From positions 992,001-1,056,000 of the forward strand of contig NZ_CP097291.1 of assembly GCF_027595165.1 (NCBI RefSeq): DNA of 64,000 nucleotides, in the 5' to 3' direction. Below the pieces are notes generated by a model that worked only from the letters and a program-made list of their open reading frames with translations, was not told the DNA's origin and searched no databases. Position numbers and translations under genes: made by a program. This stretch comes from Providencia sp. PROV188. GTDB lineage: Bacteria; Pseudomonadota; Gammaproteobacteria; Enterobacterales; Enterobacteriaceae. Positions 41,722 to 52,416 of the stretch are shown piece by piece; positions within the stretch are counted from its first letter, which is position 1, and every line of letters starts with the position of its first letter.

Positions 41722-41760
41722 AAAAAAATCCCCGAATCATCAATCGAGATGTCGGGGATT
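41722..41760 (-). terminator. Intrinsic terminator of the miaB-lnt operon
   Basis: Stem AATCCCCGA/TCGGGGATT followed on minus by TTTTTA. It lies 23 nt after the lnt stop and between convergent genes, so it may also serve the NADK-like gene, though the plus-strand U-run is poor. Confidence 0.85.
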
Positions 41761-41782
41761 ATTAATCGGTTTAAAGCGTCAA

Positions 41783-43318
41783 TTAGTGACGTTTTTGACG
41801 ACGGTTAAGGGTAAATCCAACAATACCGAATATGGCGACCATACCCCACATCGGCCAGTTACTCCAACGAGCATAAGGGGTTAATCCCGTTGTTGGTGTG
41901 ACTTTTTCAGCCAGTACCGCATCTTGGAACTGTGGCAGAATACCTTGAATGGAACCATCCGCACTGATGACCGCCGTTACGCCATTGTTGGTGGCGCGTA
42001 ATAGCGGGCGACCAAGTTCTAATGAGCGCATTCTTGCCATCTGGAAATGCTGCCAAGGACCAATCGATTCACCAAACCAAGCATCATTTGAAATTGTCAG
42101 TAAGTAGTCACTGTCAGGTTTGAAGTTATCTCTAACTTGAGTACCCAGAATAATTTCATAGCAAATGGTTGCTGTTAGATGAATATTACCAATTGCTAAT
42201 TGAGCCTGTTGATAATCTCCACGGCTAAAGCCCGACATTGGTAAATTAAAGAATGGCGCAAGCGGGCGAAGTAAATCTTCCAACGGGACGAACTCACCAA
42301 ATGGGACTAAGTGATGCTTGTTATAACGATTCTTAGTCGGGTAGAGATAGGGTTTTCTATCACCTAGCACAATGATGGAGTTATAGAATACCGAATCACC
42401 ATTGACCGGTTTGGCATCAACAGTTCCGGTAATTAACCGCGTTTTGGTTTCATTTAGCAACGTGTCCAGCGCTTTAAGCCACGGCTGATTTTCCAGTTCT
42501 ACCACAGGAATGGCTGACTCAGGCCAAATAATCATATCGGCTTTGCCAATATAAGGGCTGGAAAGCTTGATATAGCGATCTTTGGTTTGCTGCAAAAAGC
42601 CTGCTTCCCATTTCATTGATTGAGGGATATTGCCCTGCACCAATGCCACTTCCATGGTTTTATCATTCAGAGGAGTGAACCACTGGACGTTTTTGGCTAA
42701 CAGAGGAACCAGCAACAGCGCCGCCGCACATGCTAGAGGGATAAGATTGCGGCGAATGACTGTTAGGACGAGCAAGCCGCTGATGCTAAATAGCAGCAGG
42801 GTTATCATCTCAACGCCAAAAATCGGCGCTAATGATTTCATCGGTCCATCAATCTGAGTATAACCAAATTGCAGCCATGGGAAGCCAGTCAGTACCCAAC
42901 CGCGCAGAAACTCAGTCACTTGCCACAGTGCGGGCGCCATCAAGACTAAGCGCCAAATATTGGCGTTGGGGGTGAGTTTATTGAGCAGTAGACCAAATAG
43001 ACCGGGGTACAGAGACAGATAAGCAGCCAGCAAGATAACGATAAATACGTTAACGGCATCCGGCATCCCACCAAAATCGGCGATACTGACATACACCCAG
43101 TTGACGCCGCTGCCAAATAAGCCAAATCCCCATGCGAACGCGATAGCAAAAGCTTGCTTGGCGGTTCTGTGTAGGGTTAATAGCTGGAGAAAGAAAATAG
43201 AAAGGAGAGCGGCGGGCCAGAAGTCAAAAGGCGAAAAAGCCAGTGTACCACTGGCTCCGAATAGTAAAGCCAGCAGCAGGCGTAGCCACTGGCTTTGATA
43301 AGTAGAGGATAAGTTCAT
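41783..43318 (-). CDS. lnt: Apolipoprotein N-acyltransferase Lnt
   Basis: Final step of lipoprotein maturation: adds a third acyl chain to the N-terminal cysteine. It is 511 residues (512 in E. coli) with about six N-terminal TM segments plus one at the C-terminus. The nitrilase domain has the triad Glu in WPESAIP, Lys in [13 protein letters not shown] and Cys in ATICYEI. It overlaps corC by one base. Confidence 0.96.
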   Translation of the reverse strand: MNLSSTYQSQWLRLLLALLFGASGTLAFSPFDFWPAALLSIFFLQLLTLHRTAKQAFAIAFAWGFGLFGSGVNWVYVSIADFGGMPDAVNVFIVILLAAYLSLYPGLFGLLLNKLTPNANIWRLVLMAPALWQVTEFLRGWVLTGFPWLQFGYTQIDGPMKSLAPIFGVEMITLLLFSISGLLVLTVIRRNLIPLACAAALLLVPLLAKNVQWFTPLNDKTMEVALVQGNIPQSMKWEAGFLQQTKDRYIKLSSPYIGKADMIIWPESAIPVVELENQPWLKALDTLLNETKTRLITGTVDAKPVNGDSVFYNSIIVLGDRKPYLYPTKNRYNKHHLVPFGEFVPLEDLLRPLAPFFNLPMSGFSRGDYQQAQLAIGNIHLTATICYEIILGTQVRDNFKPDSDYLLTISNDAWFGESIGPWQHFQMARMRSLELGRPLLRATNNGVTAVISADGSIQGILPQFQDAVLAEKVTPTTGLTPYARWSNWPMWGMVAIFGIVGFTLNRRQKRH

Positions 43319-44202
43319 TAACTCTGTTCTTCATCCAAAGTAGGCACTGGGGCATCGTCAGGAATTTTTACTTGAAGCAGTATAATTCGACGGCTATCCG
43401 CCATGGAAACTTTAAACTGGTAGTTATCGATGGTAATGGTTTCACCACGGGATGGTAAGTGACCAAAGGCTTGCATCACTAAGCCCCCAACGGTATCTAC
43501 CTCATCATCACTAAAATGCGTCCCAAAGGCGTCATTAAAGTCTTCGATTTGAGTCAAGGCGCGAACAGAGTATGAATGGCGGCTCAGCTGGCGGATATCC
43601 ACATCATCTTGGTCGTCATACTCGTCTTCAATCTCACCGACGATCAGCTCTAAAATATCTTCAATAGTCACTAAACCAGAGACACCGCCGAACTCATCAA
43701 TAACGATGGCCATATGGTAACGCTGGGAACGGAATTCTTTGAGTAAGCGGTCTACTCGTTTACTTTCAGGAACAACAACGGCCTGACGTAACACTTTATC
43801 AATACTGAATGGTTCTGCGTCGGTACGCATAAATGGCAGTAAATCTTTTGCCATTAATAGCCCTTCAATATGATCTTTATCTTCGCTGATAACAGGGAAG
43901 CGAGAGTGGGCAGAATCGATGATGACATCGAGGCACTCATCAAGGCTTTGGTTACGTTTTAAGGTAACAATTTGAGAGCGAGGGATCATGATGTCACGTA
44001 CCCGCTGATCGGCAATATCCATGACACCTTCCAGCATTTCACGGGTATCCGGGTCAATTAAATCGTTTTGTTCAGAATCACGAATTAATTCGACCAAATC
44101 ATCACGGTTTTTAGGTTCACCATGGAAAAGTTGATTTAACAATGCAAAAAAACCTTTCTTAGGCCCAGGGGTGTCACTACTCGAAGAGTTATCGTCGCTC
44201 AT
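43318..44202 (-). CDS. corC: CorC/YbeX, CBS-domain protein of the CorC/HlyC family
   Basis: A 294-residue soluble protein (292 in E. coli) with two CBS domains (about 70-190; [52 protein letters not shown]) and a C-terminal CorC_HlyC domain. Linked to magnesium/cobalt handling and, in newer work, to ribosome maturation together with ybeY/ybeZ. A 190-bp gap to ybeY includes several GTTAAC-type repeats but no clear promoter. Confidence 0.94.
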   Translation of the reverse strand: MSDDNSSSSDTPGPKKGFFALLNQLFHGEPKNRDDLVELIRDSEQNDLIDPDTREMLEGVMDIADQRVRDIMIPRSQIVTLKRNQSLDECLDVIIDSAHSRFPVISEDKDHIEGLLMAKDLLPFMRTDAEPFSIDKVLRQAVVVPESKRVDRLLKEFRSQRYHMAIVIDEFGGVSGLVTIEDILELIVGEIEDEYDDQDDVDIRQLSRHSYSVRALTQIEDFNDAFGTHFSDDEVDTVGGLVMQAFGHLPSRGETITIDNYQFKVSMADSRRIILLQVKIPDDAPVPTLDEEQS

Positions 44203-44392
44203 GGCGTTTAATTTATTATTCCTCAGTTAATTAGAAAAATCGCTAACCCATAGAGTTAGGTATGAATTGTTTAGCTTAAAACATTTTGTTTAGCGAAACA
44301 ATTTATGGGTTAGCGTCGGAGCATATTCTTTACGTTAACAGACATCGTTTTACGTCTAAAAATGCTTGTTAACGTTAAAAATTATAGTGAGC

Positions 44393-44860
44393 TCACTCTT
44401 TTTCCGCAAGATACGGATCGGCATAACCCATTTCTGCGAGGATCTCGGTTTCTAATCCTTCCATTTCTTCAGCTTCATCATCTTCAATATGATCATAACC
44501 GAGTAAATGCAGGCAACCGTGAACTACCATGTGTGCCCAATGCTCTTCTTCACTTTTTTGCTGCTCGACGGCTTCTTGCTCCACCACTTGGCGGCAAATA
44601 ATTAAATCCCCTAACAGCGGAAGTTCCACTTCTGGTGGCGCTTCGAATGGAAATGACAGCACGTTAGTCGGCTTATCTTTTCCACGATAAGTTAGATTTA
44701 ATTCATGGCTTTCGGCTTCATCAACAATACGAATAGTGACTTCACTTTCAGCTTGAAACTTGGGTAATACCGCATTGACCCAGCGCTGGAACATCGCTTC
44801 AGAGGGTAAACCGTCGGTATTTTCGCTCGCTATTTGTAAATCGAGAATAACATCGCTCAT
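44393..44860 (-). CDS. ybeY: Endoribonuclease YbeY
   Basis: Zinc endoribonuclease for 16S rRNA 3'-end maturation and late 70S quality control. It is 155 residues with the zinc motif [15 protein letters not shown]. Directly abuts ybeZ. Confidence 0.96.
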   Translation of the reverse strand: MSDVILDLQIASENTDGLPSEAMFQRWVNAVLPKFQAESEVTIRIVDEAESHELNLTYRGKDKPTNVLSFPFEAPPEVELPLLGDLIICRQVVEQEAVEQQKSEEEHWAHMVVHGCLHLLGYDHIEDDEAEEMEGLETEILAEMGYADPYLAEKE

Positions 44861-45931
44861 TTAGTGATTTTCCTGCTTTTCAAGCTCACGTTGTTGCTCT
44901 TTTTCTTCTTTCAATTGCTGGCGACGTTTGCTGTCTTGCTCTTCCCATGCTTCATAAGCCATGACAACTTTCGCCACGACAGGGTGACGCACCACGTCTT
45001 CGCTATGGAAGAAGTTAAAGCTTAAATCATCCACGTTCGACAACACTTCGATGGCGTGTCTTAAACCGGATTTGCTGCCTCTTGGTAAGTCGACCTGAGT
45101 GATATCCCCAGTGACAACAGCTTTAGAGTTAAAACCAATACGGGTTAAAAACATTTTCATCTGTTCGATGGTGGTGTTTTGGCTCTCATCTAAAATGATA
45201 AACGCATCGTTCAGTGTGCGACCGCGCATGTAAGCCAGCGGAGCCACTTCAATCACATTACGCTCAATCAGTTTTTCAACTTTTTCAAAACCAAGCATTT
45301 CAAACAGCGCGTCGTACAGAGGGCGTAAATAAGGATCTACTTTCTGGCTTAAATCACCCGGCAAGAAACCCAGTTTTTCGCCTGCTTCAACCGCAGGGCG
45401 GGTGAGCAGAATTCGGCGTACTTCTTGACGTTCTAATGCATCGACGGCTGCTGCAACAGCAAGGTAAGTTTTACCAGTTCCCGCAGGACCAATTCCAAAT
45501 GTAATATCGTGATCTAAGATATTGGCAATGTATTGCGCCTGATTTGGGGTACGAGGTTTGATCACGCCGCGCTTGGTCTTGATATTCACGGCTTTACCAT
45601 AGTCAGGCACGCTTTCTGCGGATTGCTCAAGCACTCTGCTATCGACAATCGCAAGGTGAATATTTTCAGGATCAATGTCAGGGATCACACCGCGGATTGG
45701 CGCGGTATCAACGTACAACTGGCGTAAAATCTTACTGGCCGCTTGGATATTAAGCGCTTTACCCGATAGTTTAAAACGATTGTCTCGGCGATTGATTTCA
45801 ATGCCAAGACGACGCTCTAATTGCTTAATATTGTCGTCAAATGGCCCGCAAAGGCTCATTAAACGCTGATTATCTGCGGGCTCTAAAAAAATCTCTTGTG
45901 TTGCGATTTGCAAAGGTTTGTTATCGGTCAC
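44861..45931 (-). CDS. ybeZ: PhoH-family ATPase YbeZ
   Basis: P-loop ATPase of 356 residues with Walker A GPAGTGKTYLAVAAA, Walker B AFIILDESQN and an N-terminal KH-like/PIN-partner part. It probably works with YbeY in RNA metabolism. C-terminal tail is charged (KRRQQLKEEKEQQRELEKQ). Fourteen bp after miaB. Confidence 0.95.
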   Translation of the reverse strand: MTDNKPLQIATQEIFLEPADNQRLMSLCGPFDDNIKQLERRLGIEINRRDNRFKLSGKALNIQAASKILRQLYVDTAPIRGVIPDIDPENIHLAIVDSRVLEQSAESVPDYGKAVNIKTKRGVIKPRTPNQAQYIANILDHDITFGIGPAGTGKTYLAVAAAVDALERQEVRRILLTRPAVEAGEKLGFLPGDLSQKVDPYLRPLYDALFEMLGFEKVEKLIERNVIEVAPLAYMRGRTLNDAFIILDESQNTTIEQMKMFLTRIGFNSKAVVTGDITQVDLPRGSKSGLRHAIEVLSNVDDLSFNFFHSEDVVRHPVVAKVVMAYEAWEEQDSKRRQQLKEEKEQQRELEKQENH

Positions 45932-45945
45932 TGAGTATCCTATCT

Positions 45946-47376
45946 TTAGGGTTGGAAGTTACCAACGCCAAGTTCATCTTCTTTACGGGTACGTGCAATC
46001 ACGGATTCAGGGGATTCATGAACACGCAGATCCATTTGATCTTCGGTACGAATCACTTTACCGCGTAAAGAGTTGGTATAAACATCGACGATTTCGACAT
46101 CAACAAATTTACCGATCATGTCCGGAGTGCCTTCAAAATTCACTACGCGGTTATTTTCGGTACGACCTGAAAGCTCCATCACATTTTTACGTGAGGTGCC
46201 TTCCACTAAAATACGTTGTACTGTTCCTAGCATGGCACGGCTGAAGCTCATTGCTTGCTGATTAATGCGCTGTTGCAGCAGATACAGACGCTGCTTTTTC
46301 TCGTCTTCGCTAACATCATCCGGTAAATCAGCGGCTGGCGTACCCGGACGCGCGGAGTAGACGAAGCTGTAGCTCATATCAAAATTCACGTCAGCAATTA
46401 GCTTCATGGTTTTTTCGAAATCATCGGTGGTTTCGCCAGGGAAGCCAACAATAAAGTCGGAGCTGATCAGAATGCCTGGGCGAGCTTCGCGTAATTTACG
46501 AATAATCGCTTTATATTCCAATGCGGTATGCGCACGTTTCATCATGGTGAGTACGCGGTCAGAGCCACTTTGTACTGGTAAGTGTAAGAAACTCACGAGC
46601 TCAGGTGTGTCGCGATACACTTCGATGATGTCATCGGTGAATTCGATTGGGTGGCTGGTGGTGAAGCGGACGCGGTCAATACCATCGATAGAGGCCACTA
46701 AACGTAATAATTCTGCGAATGAACAGATTTCACCGTCGAACGTCTCACCACGGTAGGCGTTAACGTTTTGACCCAGCAAGTTAACTTCACGCACGCCTTG
46801 CGCCGCTAACTGTGCAATCTCAAACAGGATATCGTCACAAGGGCGGCTAACTTCTTCGCCGCGAGTGTACGGCACAACGCAGAACGTACAGTATTTGTTG
46901 CAGCCTTCCATGATAGAAACGAACGCGGTTGGGCCTTCAGCACGTGGCTCAGGTAAGCGATCGAATTTTTCAATTTCAGGGAAGCTGATATCAATAATTG
47001 GGCTGCGGTTACCTTGAATTTGGTTAATCATTTCCGGTAAACGGTGCAGAGTTTGCGGGCCGAAAACGATATCAACGCAAGGTGCGCGCTGGCGAATAAA
47101 ATCACCTTCTTGTGATGCGACACAGCCACCGACACCAATGATGATGTCAGGATTTTTGTCTTTGAAGAATTTCCAACGACCAAGCTGGTGGAACACCTTT
47201 TCTTGGGCTTTTTCGCGGATCGAACAAGTGTTTAATAACAACAGATCTGCTTCTTCAGCAATTTCAGTCAGTTGATAGCCGTGGGTGCTTTCCAGTAAAG
47301 AGACCATTTTAGATGAATCGTATTCGTTCATCTGGCAGCCCCAAGTTTTCATATATAACTTTTTATTTGTCGACAT
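45946..47376 (-). CDS. miaB: tRNA-2-methylthio-N6-dimethylallyladenosine synthase MiaB
   Basis: Radical-SAM methylthiotransferase modifying A37. It is 476 residues: N-terminal UPF0004 domain with Cys in [23 protein letters not shown] and [11 protein letters not shown]; radical motif [16 protein letters not shown]-terminal TRAM domain. First gene of miaB-ybeZYX-lnt. Confidence 0.97.
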   Translation of the reverse strand: MSTNKKLYMKTWGCQMNEYDSSKMVSLLESTHGYQLTEIAEEADLLLLNTCSIREKAQEKVFHQLGRWKFFKDKNPDIIIGVGGCVASQEGDFIRQRAPCVDIVFGPQTLHRLPEMINQIQGNRSPIIDISFPEIEKFDRLPEPRAEGPTAFVSIMEGCNKYCTFCVVPYTRGEEVSRPCDDILFEIAQLAAQGVREVNLLGQNVNAYRGETFDGEICSFAELLRLVASIDGIDRVRFTTSHPIEFTDDIIEVYRDTPELVSFLHLPVQSGSDRVLTMMKRAHTALEYKAIIRKLREARPGILISSDFIVGFPGETTDDFEKTMKLIADVNFDMSYSFVYSARPGTPAADLPDDVSEDEKKQRLYLLQQRINQQAMSFSRAMLGTVQRILVEGTSRKNVMELSGRTENNRVVNFEGTPDMIGKFVDVEIVDVYTNSLRGKVIRTEDQMDLRVHESPESVIARTRKEDELGVGNFQP

Positions 47377-47709
47377 GTCGTGTATCCGGTGTTTTCGAGG
47401 TCTAAAATAGGGACTTCGAAACGCGTTGTAAATCCAAAGTCCTACCCTATGATGATGGGGAATTCACCGCATTTTGATTAAGAACAGCGTTCTGTATTGG
47501 ATTAAATGCAAAAATCACCCAGTAATAACATGCTAAAATAATATCATCACCAAATACTTAAGGGCAGGCTATTTGCCTATTGTTTTAAAGATTGACGAGT
47601 ATTGTATTCATTTGAGGCATCAGTGACCAGAGCCCGAGCGTAGATATTGCCTGCGGGGGTAAGAATTTTTCGGTATACTAAATAAATCAAACAGTTAATA
47701 GTAGCTATC
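47377..47709. other. miaB-ubiF divergent intergenic region
   Basis: A 333-bp AT-rich gap. It must contain the promoters of both divergent genes. I see no strong -35/-10 pair, operator or RNA that I could defend. Confidence 0.4.
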
Positions 47710-48900
47710 ATGATGAATAAACTAACTGAATTTTATGATGTTGTTGTGGTTGGTGCGGGAATGACCGGCGCTGCAGCAGCATTAGGCTTCGCCCAAGAAG
47801 GGATGAAAGTGGCTTTACTTGAGAAAGCCCAGCCGACCGAGTTTGACGCGAGCAGTACGCCAGATGTGCGTATCTCTGCCATCAGCAGTGCCTCGATTGA
47901 ATTATTAAAGCAATTAGGGGCATGGAAACATGTAGAAGCGATGCGCAGCGCGCCTTATCGTGAATTAGAAACCTGGGAAGAGCCGGGCAGCAATGTGATT
48001 TTTGATGCTAAAAGTTTAGGCTTACCAGAGCTTGGCTTTATGGTGGAAAACCGTGTTTTACAGTTGGCATTGTGGCGAGAGTGCGAACAGTACAGCAACC
48101 TAGAGTTAGTTTGCCCAGCCACGTTGGTGAATTTACATCAACCTCATGGGCAAAAACACTGGATGGTTGAGCTGGAAGATGGGCGCATTCTAGAAACTAA
48201 ACTGGTGGTTGGCGCAGATGGCGCTAATTCTCAAGTGCGTAAAATGGCGGGTATTGGAAGCCGTGGCTGGCAATATCGCCAATCTTGTATGCTGATCACT
48301 ATCCAAACGGATGCGCCGCAGCAAGACCGTACATGGCAACAGTTTTTCCCATCAGGCCCAAGGGCATTTTTACCGCTGTATGATAACTGGGCGTCCCTCG
48401 TGTGGTATGACAGCCCCGCCAAAATTCGCCGTTTGCAAAGCATGTCTATGGAGCAGCTCACAGGTGCTATCTCGGAAGCGTTCCCTGAGCGGCTTGGTGC
48501 AGTAAAAGCCATCGCATCGGGCGCCTTTCCTTTAACACGTCACCATGCAAGCCGTTATGTGATGGATGGCTTGGTGCTGATTGGTGATGCGGCGCATACT
48601 ATCAATCCGTTAGCGGGTCAGGGGGTGAACCTCGGTTATCGCGATGTAGATGTGTTATTGAAGGTCATTTACCAAGCGCGTGAGTGTGTTGAGACATGGG
48701 AGTCTTTGGATGTGCTTAAGCGCTATCAGCGCCGCCGTTTACCCGATAATCTTGTGATGCAGGCGGGGATGGATATTTTCTATATGGCCTTTAGCGAAAA
48801 TTTACCGGGCTTGAAAATGCTAAGAAACTTTGGCTTGATGACCGCGCAACGTGCGGGCGAGGCGAAAAAATTAGCGCTAAAATATGCGCTGGGGCTGTAA
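47710..48900 (+). CDS. ubiF: 3-demethoxyubiquinol 3-hydroxylase UbiF
   Basis: FAD monooxygenase of ubiquinone biosynthesis, 396 residues (391 in E. coli). FAD-binding GAGMTGAAAALGFA near residue 17, the DG motif region LVVGADGANSQVR, and GDAAHTINPLAGQGVNLGYRDV near 295. Start is ATG at 47710 or the next codon. Synteny with E. coli (miaB divergent to ubiF) is preserved. Confidence 0.94.
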   Translation: MMNKLTEFYDVVVVGAGMTGAAAALGFAQEGMKVALLEKAQPTEFDASSTPDVRISAISSASIELLKQLGAWKHVEAMRSAPYRELETWEEPGSNVIFDAKSLGLPELGFMVENRVLQLALWRECEQYSNLELVCPATLVNLHQPHGQKHWMVELEDGRILETKLVVGADGANSQVRKMAGIGSRGWQYRQSCMLITIQTDAPQQDRTWQQFFPSGPRAFLPLYDNWASLVWYDSPAKIRRLQSMSMEQLTGAISEAFPERLGAVKAIASGAFPLTRHHASRYVMDGLVLIGDAAHTINPLAGQGVNLGYRDVDVLLKVIYQARECVETWESLDVLKRYQRRRLPDNLVMQAGMDIFYMAFSENLPGLKMLRNFGLMTAQRAGEAKKLALKYALGL

Positions 48901-48926
48901 TCTACTGAACCTATTTATTGTTATTT

Positions 48927-48952
48927 GTTACCCAGATAAGTTTCTGGGTAAC
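48927..48952. terminator. Convergent hairpin between ubiF and the HxlR gene
   Basis: Perfect stem GTTACCCAGA/TCTGGGTAAC, 26 nt after the ubiF stop and 5 nt before the end of the HxlR gene. U-runs are weak on both sides, so termination strength is uncertain. Confidence 0.55.
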
Positions 48953-48956
48953 TTCC

Positions 48957-49361
48957 TCATGATGACTCTTCTGTATTTGCATCTTGCTCTTGCATATTTA
49001 ATAGCGGGATCCCGTATTTTTCCCCCCACTCTTGCAGAGCATTAATCACTGTACTTAAAGATTCACCCGCGGGGGTCATTGAGTACTCGACTTTAGGCGG
49101 AACTTCAGGATAGACATGTCGAGTAATTAGCCCATCGCTTTCGAGTTCTCGTAATTGCTTGGTCAGCATACGCGGCGTAATGAAAACTAGTTTCCTTTTT
49201 ATTTCATTAAATCGCAGTGTTTTTCCCTGTAAATGATACAGGATCACGCCCTTCCCTTTTCCGCCCATTAGCTCTAATGAGGCTTCAACAGGGCATCCAT
49301 CGTAGGTGTAGTTTGTATAACGTCTTTTTTTGATAGTATCCATTTGTATAGTATGTGCCAT
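48957..49361 (-). CDS. HxlR-family transcriptional regulator
   Basis: Winged helix-turn-helix regulator, about 134 residues. The HxlR core is seen: DGCPVEASLELMGGKGKGVILYHL, LRFNEIKRKLVFITPRMLTKQLRELESDGLI, PPKVEYSMTPAGESL. The cysteine in CPVE is the thiol sensor used by redox- or electrophile-responding members. The usual Trp in GGKW is replaced by Gly. Starts at 49361 and 49343 are both possible, neither with a good ribosome site; an in-frame ATG at 49415 would overlap the divergent promoter. It is divergent from nfsB and likely controls it. Confidence 0.85.
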   Translation of the reverse strand: MAHTIQMDTIKKRRYTNYTYDGCPVEASLELMGGKGKGVILYHLQGKTLRFNEIKRKLVFITPRMLTKQLRELESDGLITRHVYPEVPPKVEYSMTPAGESLSTVINALQEWGEKYGIPLLNMQEQDANTEESS

Positions 49362-49379
49362 TAATGTGCGTACTTGTCT

Positions 49380-49397
49380 GTTTGTACTTTTAACATT
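49380..49397. promoter_or_regulatory. Possible operator between the HxlR gene and nfsB
   Basis: GTAC occurs twice within a GTACTT-N8-GTACTT direct repeat in the short divergent gap (around 49369-49388). HxlR-type regulators often bind paired GTAC-containing sites. The precise limits are uncertain. Confidence 0.3.
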
Positions 49398-49442
49398 AGG
49401 ATGTTCAAAACTCAAGACAGTTTATTTAACTTAGAGGATCCA

Positions 49443-50096
49443 ATGAACTTAATTAATGTTTTAAATACCCGTTATGCAACGAAAAGTTTTGACCCAAATA
49501 AAACGATTTCTGATGAAACGCTGAGTGAGATAAAAGCGTTACTTCAATTAAGTCCTTCGAGTGTCAATGTGCAACCTTGGCATTTCTTGATGGTAAGTAG
49601 CCCTGAAGCAAAACAAAAAATTATCAATGCGACGGCAGGTGGATACTCATTCAATGAGGAAAAAATTCGCAATGCATCCCATGTGGTAGTGATGTGCGCA
49701 AAAACAGAGTTGCCTGAGGATTATTTACTGCATCTTTTAGAGCTCGAAGATGAAGAAGGGCGATATCAGAAAAGCGAGTTTAAAGAGCAAAATCATATGG
49801 CTCGTTCATTTTTTGTGAATTTACATAAGAATGAATTGAAGGATTTATCGCATTGGATAGAAAAACAAGTTTACTTGAATATGGGGGCATTATTATTGGG
49901 CGCAGCGGTGTTAGGGGTTGATGCGTTGCCAATGGAAGGTCTCGATTTTTCAATTCTTAATGACGAATTCGATTTAAATGAGAAAGGGCTAAGTGCGGTG
50001 ACGGTAGTTGCGCTGGGTTATAAAACTGAAGACGATTTTAATTCTGCCTTACCGAAAGTGCGTCTTCCATTGAATGAAGTCGTGACTGAACTTTAA
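49443..50096 (+). CDS. nfsB: Oxygen-insensitive NAD(P)H nitroreductase (NfsB-like)
   Basis: FMN nitroreductase/dihydropteridine reductase-type enzyme of 217 residues, the E. coli NfsB length. Motifs: TRYATKSFDPNK (FMN phosphate), LLQLSPSSVNVQPWHF, EKQVYLNMGALLLGAAVLGVDALPMEG, and the C-terminal KVRLP. GAGGATCC precedes ATG 49443; an in-frame upstream start at 49374 would overlap the regulator. In E. coli nfsB lies elsewhere (not between ubiF and the tRNAs), so this is a locally relocated gene with its own regulator. Confidence 0.88.
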   Translation: MNLINVLNTRYATKSFDPNKTISDETLSEIKALLQLSPSSVNVQPWHFLMVSSPEAKQKIINATAGGYSFNEEKIRNASHVVVMCAKTELPEDYLLHLLELEDEEGRYQKSEFKEQNHMARSFFVNLHKNELKDLSHWIEKQVYLNMGALLLGAAVLGVDALPMEGLDFSILNDEFDLNEKGLSAVTVVALGYKTEDDFNSALPKVRLPLNEVVTEL

Positions 50097-50110
50097 TTTG
50101 TTAGATAAAA

Positions 50111-50134
50111 AATAAGCCGCGATTGCGGCTTATT
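50111..50134. terminator. Bidirectional terminator between nfsB and dctA
   Basis: Perfect stem AATAAGCCGC/GCGGCTTATT with a GATT loop, preceded by an A-run and followed by TTC. It serves both convergent genes. Confidence 0.9.
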
Positions 50135-50154
50135 TTCGTTATGGCAGTAATAAA

Positions 50155-51498
50155 TTATTTATTATTTGCGATATCGACAGAACTCGTTGGTTGTACTACA
50201 TCTTCTTCGGTGATGATTGAATCTAAAGATTCACCTTTGGATGAGAATGCATGCGCCAGTTTTTCGGTATCTAACTCTTTTTCCCAACGCGCAACCACGA
50301 TACATGCACAAGCGTTACCGACTAAGTTGGTCAGCGCACGGCACTCAGACATAAAGCGGTCGATACCCAGAATCAATGCCATACCTGCAACTGGAATGCT
50401 TGGTACTACCATCAGTGTTGCCGCTAAGGTAATGAAACCTGCACCCGTTACACCCGCCGCACCTTTAGAGCTGATCATCGCAACTAACAGCAGGGAAATT
50501 TGCTGCCAGAGCGTCAGTTCAATATTGGTCGCTTGAGCAATAAACAGCGCCGCCATCGTCATGTAGATATTGGTGCCATCGAGGTTAAATGAATAACCAG
50601 TAGGGATCACTAAGCCCACGACGGATTTTTCGCAACCAGCGTGCTCCATTTTTCTCATTAAGCTTGGTAATGCCGCTTCAGAGGAAGAGGTACCCAGCAC
50701 TAACCATAATTCATCTTTGATGTATTTGATAAGCTCAATAATCGAGAAGCCGTTATATTTAGCCACTGCACCCAGTACGACCAGAACAAACAGCAGGGAG
50801 GTGATGTAGAACGTCATAATCAGCATCATTAAGTTGCCGATAGACGAAATACCGTATTTACCAATGGTAAATGCCATCGCACCAAATGCGCCGATAGGTG
50901 CTAGTTTCATCAACATCGCAACCATCTTGAACACAGGCTCAGAGAAGTTTTGCAGCAGTTTAACGATAGGCTCACCGTGTTTACCAGTTGCTGCCAGTGC
51001 TAAACCAAAAATCACCGAAATAAACAGGACTTGCAGAATGTTTCCGTTCACCAATGGGCTAATAACGGTGTCTGGAATAATATTCATGAAGAAGCCAACG
51101 ATGGTAGATTCGTGTGCTTTTTCAACATAGCCCGCGACTTTGGCATTATCTAAGGTTGCAGGGTCAATATTCAGTCCAGAGCCTGGCTGAATGACGTTAG
51201 CGACGATTAAACCAATAATCAGTGCGATAGTTGAGAATGTGATGAAGTACAGCATTGCTTTACCTGCAACGCTACCAACGGCTCTCATGTTGGTCATGCC
51301 TGAAATACCGGTCACAACCGTTAAGAAAATGACTGGGGCAATAATCATTTTCACGATTTTAATAAACGCATCACCCAACGGTTTTAATGACTCTCCGATG
51401 TCTGGGAAAAAATGCCCAAGGGCAATACCAAGAGTGATGGCGACGATGACCTGCACATATAAAATTTTATATAGTGGTTGTTTTATTATGTTTCGCAT
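50155..51498 (-). CDS. dctA: C4-dicarboxylate/proton symporter DctA
   Basis: DAACS-family (glutamate/dicarboxylate cation symporter) transporter for succinate, fumarate and malate. It is 447 residues with [18 protein letters not shown], the serine-rich hairpin [35 protein letters not shown] and [20 protein letters not shown]. These match E. coli DctA more closely than GltP. The 380 bp upstream (51499-51878) is AT-rich with no feature I can defend. Confidence 0.9.
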   Translation of the reverse strand: MRNIIKQPLYKILYVQVIVAITLGIALGHFFPDIGESLKPLGDAFIKIVKMIIAPVIFLTVVTGISGMTNMRAVGSVAGKAMLYFITFSTIALIIGLIVANVIQPGSGLNIDPATLDNAKVAGYVEKAHESTIVGFFMNIIPDTVISPLVNGNILQVLFISVIFGLALAATGKHGEPIVKLLQNFSEPVFKMVAMLMKLAPIGAFGAMAFTIGKYGISSIGNLMMLIMTFYITSLLFVLVVLGAVAKYNGFSIIELIKYIKDELWLVLGTSSSEAALPSLMRKMEHAGCEKSVVGLVIPTGYSFNLDGTNIYMTMAALFIAQATNIELTLWQQISLLLVAMISSKGAAGVTGAGFITLAATLMVVPSIPVAGMALILGIDRFMSECRALTNLVGNACACIVVARWEKELDTEKLAHAFSSKGESLDSIITEEDVVQPTSSVDIANNK

Positions 51499-51878
51499 AA
51501 GTTTTCTCTGTAAAAATATTGTGTTATAGCAATTATAATTATTGGTTTTTTTTTACAACTGAGTTGAGATGGATTGGAAAGTTGGACTGATAATTTAAGA
51601 CGAAAGGGGGCTTACGTATTACTAATCTAATCTAACTACAATTCGCCGCAAGATTACCACTTTATTTGGTTATGTGAAAATGACTGACATCACACTTCCG
51701 ACATAAAGGTTGCATAAAGGTAAATGGGATGTGTTAAATGTTTTTTAAAAGGTTAAAAGAAAATTTAAAGGCAGAATGATAGTTTTAAAAAGCATTAAAT
51801 AAATAACGCATTAAGTTTATTTACTTAAATTTTTAAATTGTTTTGAGAGTATTTTTTGATGATGGATACAAGAGAGGA
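51499..51878. other. AT-rich gap between dctA and the tRNA operon
   Basis: It contains the dctA promoter region on minus and the 3' end of the tRNA transcript. A TCACA half-site occurs near 51690 but has no partner at CRP spacing. Nothing else is identified. Confidence 0.4.
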
Positions 51879-51953
51879 TGGCTGGGGTACCAGGATTCGA
51901 ACCTGGGGATGCCAGGATCAAAACCTGGTGCCTTACCGCTTGGCGATACCCCA
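51879..51953 (-). tRNA. tRNA-Gln (anticodon TTG), copy 3 of operon
   Basis: Seventy-five bases including an encoded CCA. Begins TGGGGTATCGCCAAGCGGTA, anticodon loop with TTG, T arm GGTTCGAATCC. Last gene of the minus-strand tRNA operon. Confidence 0.96.
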
Positions 51954-51965
51954 ACAAAAAAGAAA

Positions 51966-52042
51966 TGGTAGCTACGACGGGATTCGAACCTGTGACCCCA
52001 ACATTATGAGTGTTGTGCTCTAACCAACTGAGCTACATAGCC
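51966..52042 (-). tRNA. tRNA-Met elongator (anticodon CAT), second copy
   Basis: Seventy-seven bases with CCA. Anticodon loop CTCATAA. The acceptor stem pairs GGCTATG with CGTAGCT, so position 1-72 is a G-U wobble and 6-67 another wobble, unlike the perfect stem of the copy at 52417. Confidence 0.95.
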
Positions 52043-52090
52043 ATTGTATTTTCTTTACTGTGTGATTTTACTACTTGGTAGGATAATAGA

Positions 52091-52165
52091 TGGCTGGGGT
52101 ACCAGGATTCGAACCTGGGGATGCCAGGATCAAAACCTGGTGCCTTACCGCTTGGCGATACCCCA
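52091..52165 (-). tRNA. tRNA-Gln (anticodon TTG), copy 2 of operon
   Basis: Same sequence as the copy at 51879, 75 bases with CCA. Confidence 0.96.
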
Positions 52166-52217
52166 TCCGAGAATATCTATTATTTATTTTCACTACGAAA
52201 ATTAATTGCCTTTAAGA

Positions 52218-52292
52218 TGGCTGGGGTACCAGGATTCGAACCTGGGAATGCCAGGATCAAAACCTGGTGCCTTACCGCTTGGCGATACCCCA
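52218..52292 (-). tRNA. tRNA-Gln (anticodon TTG), copy 1 of operon
   Basis: Seventy-five bases with CCA; differs from the other two by one base in the variable region (CATTCCC in place of CATCCCC). Confidence 0.96.
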
Positions 52293-52324
52293 ATCTTAAA
52301 TTCAATTTGTACCGAGAAGGAAAA

Positions 52325-52409
52325 TGGTGCGGGAGACAAGACTTGAACTTGCACACCTTGCGGCGCCAGAACCTAAATCTGGTGCGTCTACCAATTTCGC
52401 CACTCCCGC
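52325..52409 (-). tRNA. tRNA-Leu (anticodon TAG)
   Basis: Eighty-five bases with CCA and a long variable arm (GGCGCCGCAAGGTGTGC). Begins GCGGGAGTGGCGAAATTGGT, as E. coli leuW. Confidence 0.96.
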
Positions 52410-52416
52410 AAAGAAA

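Noticed and set aside
51660..51710. CRP site upstream of dctA
   Set aside because: TGTGA and TCACA halves are present but 12 bp apart rather than 6.
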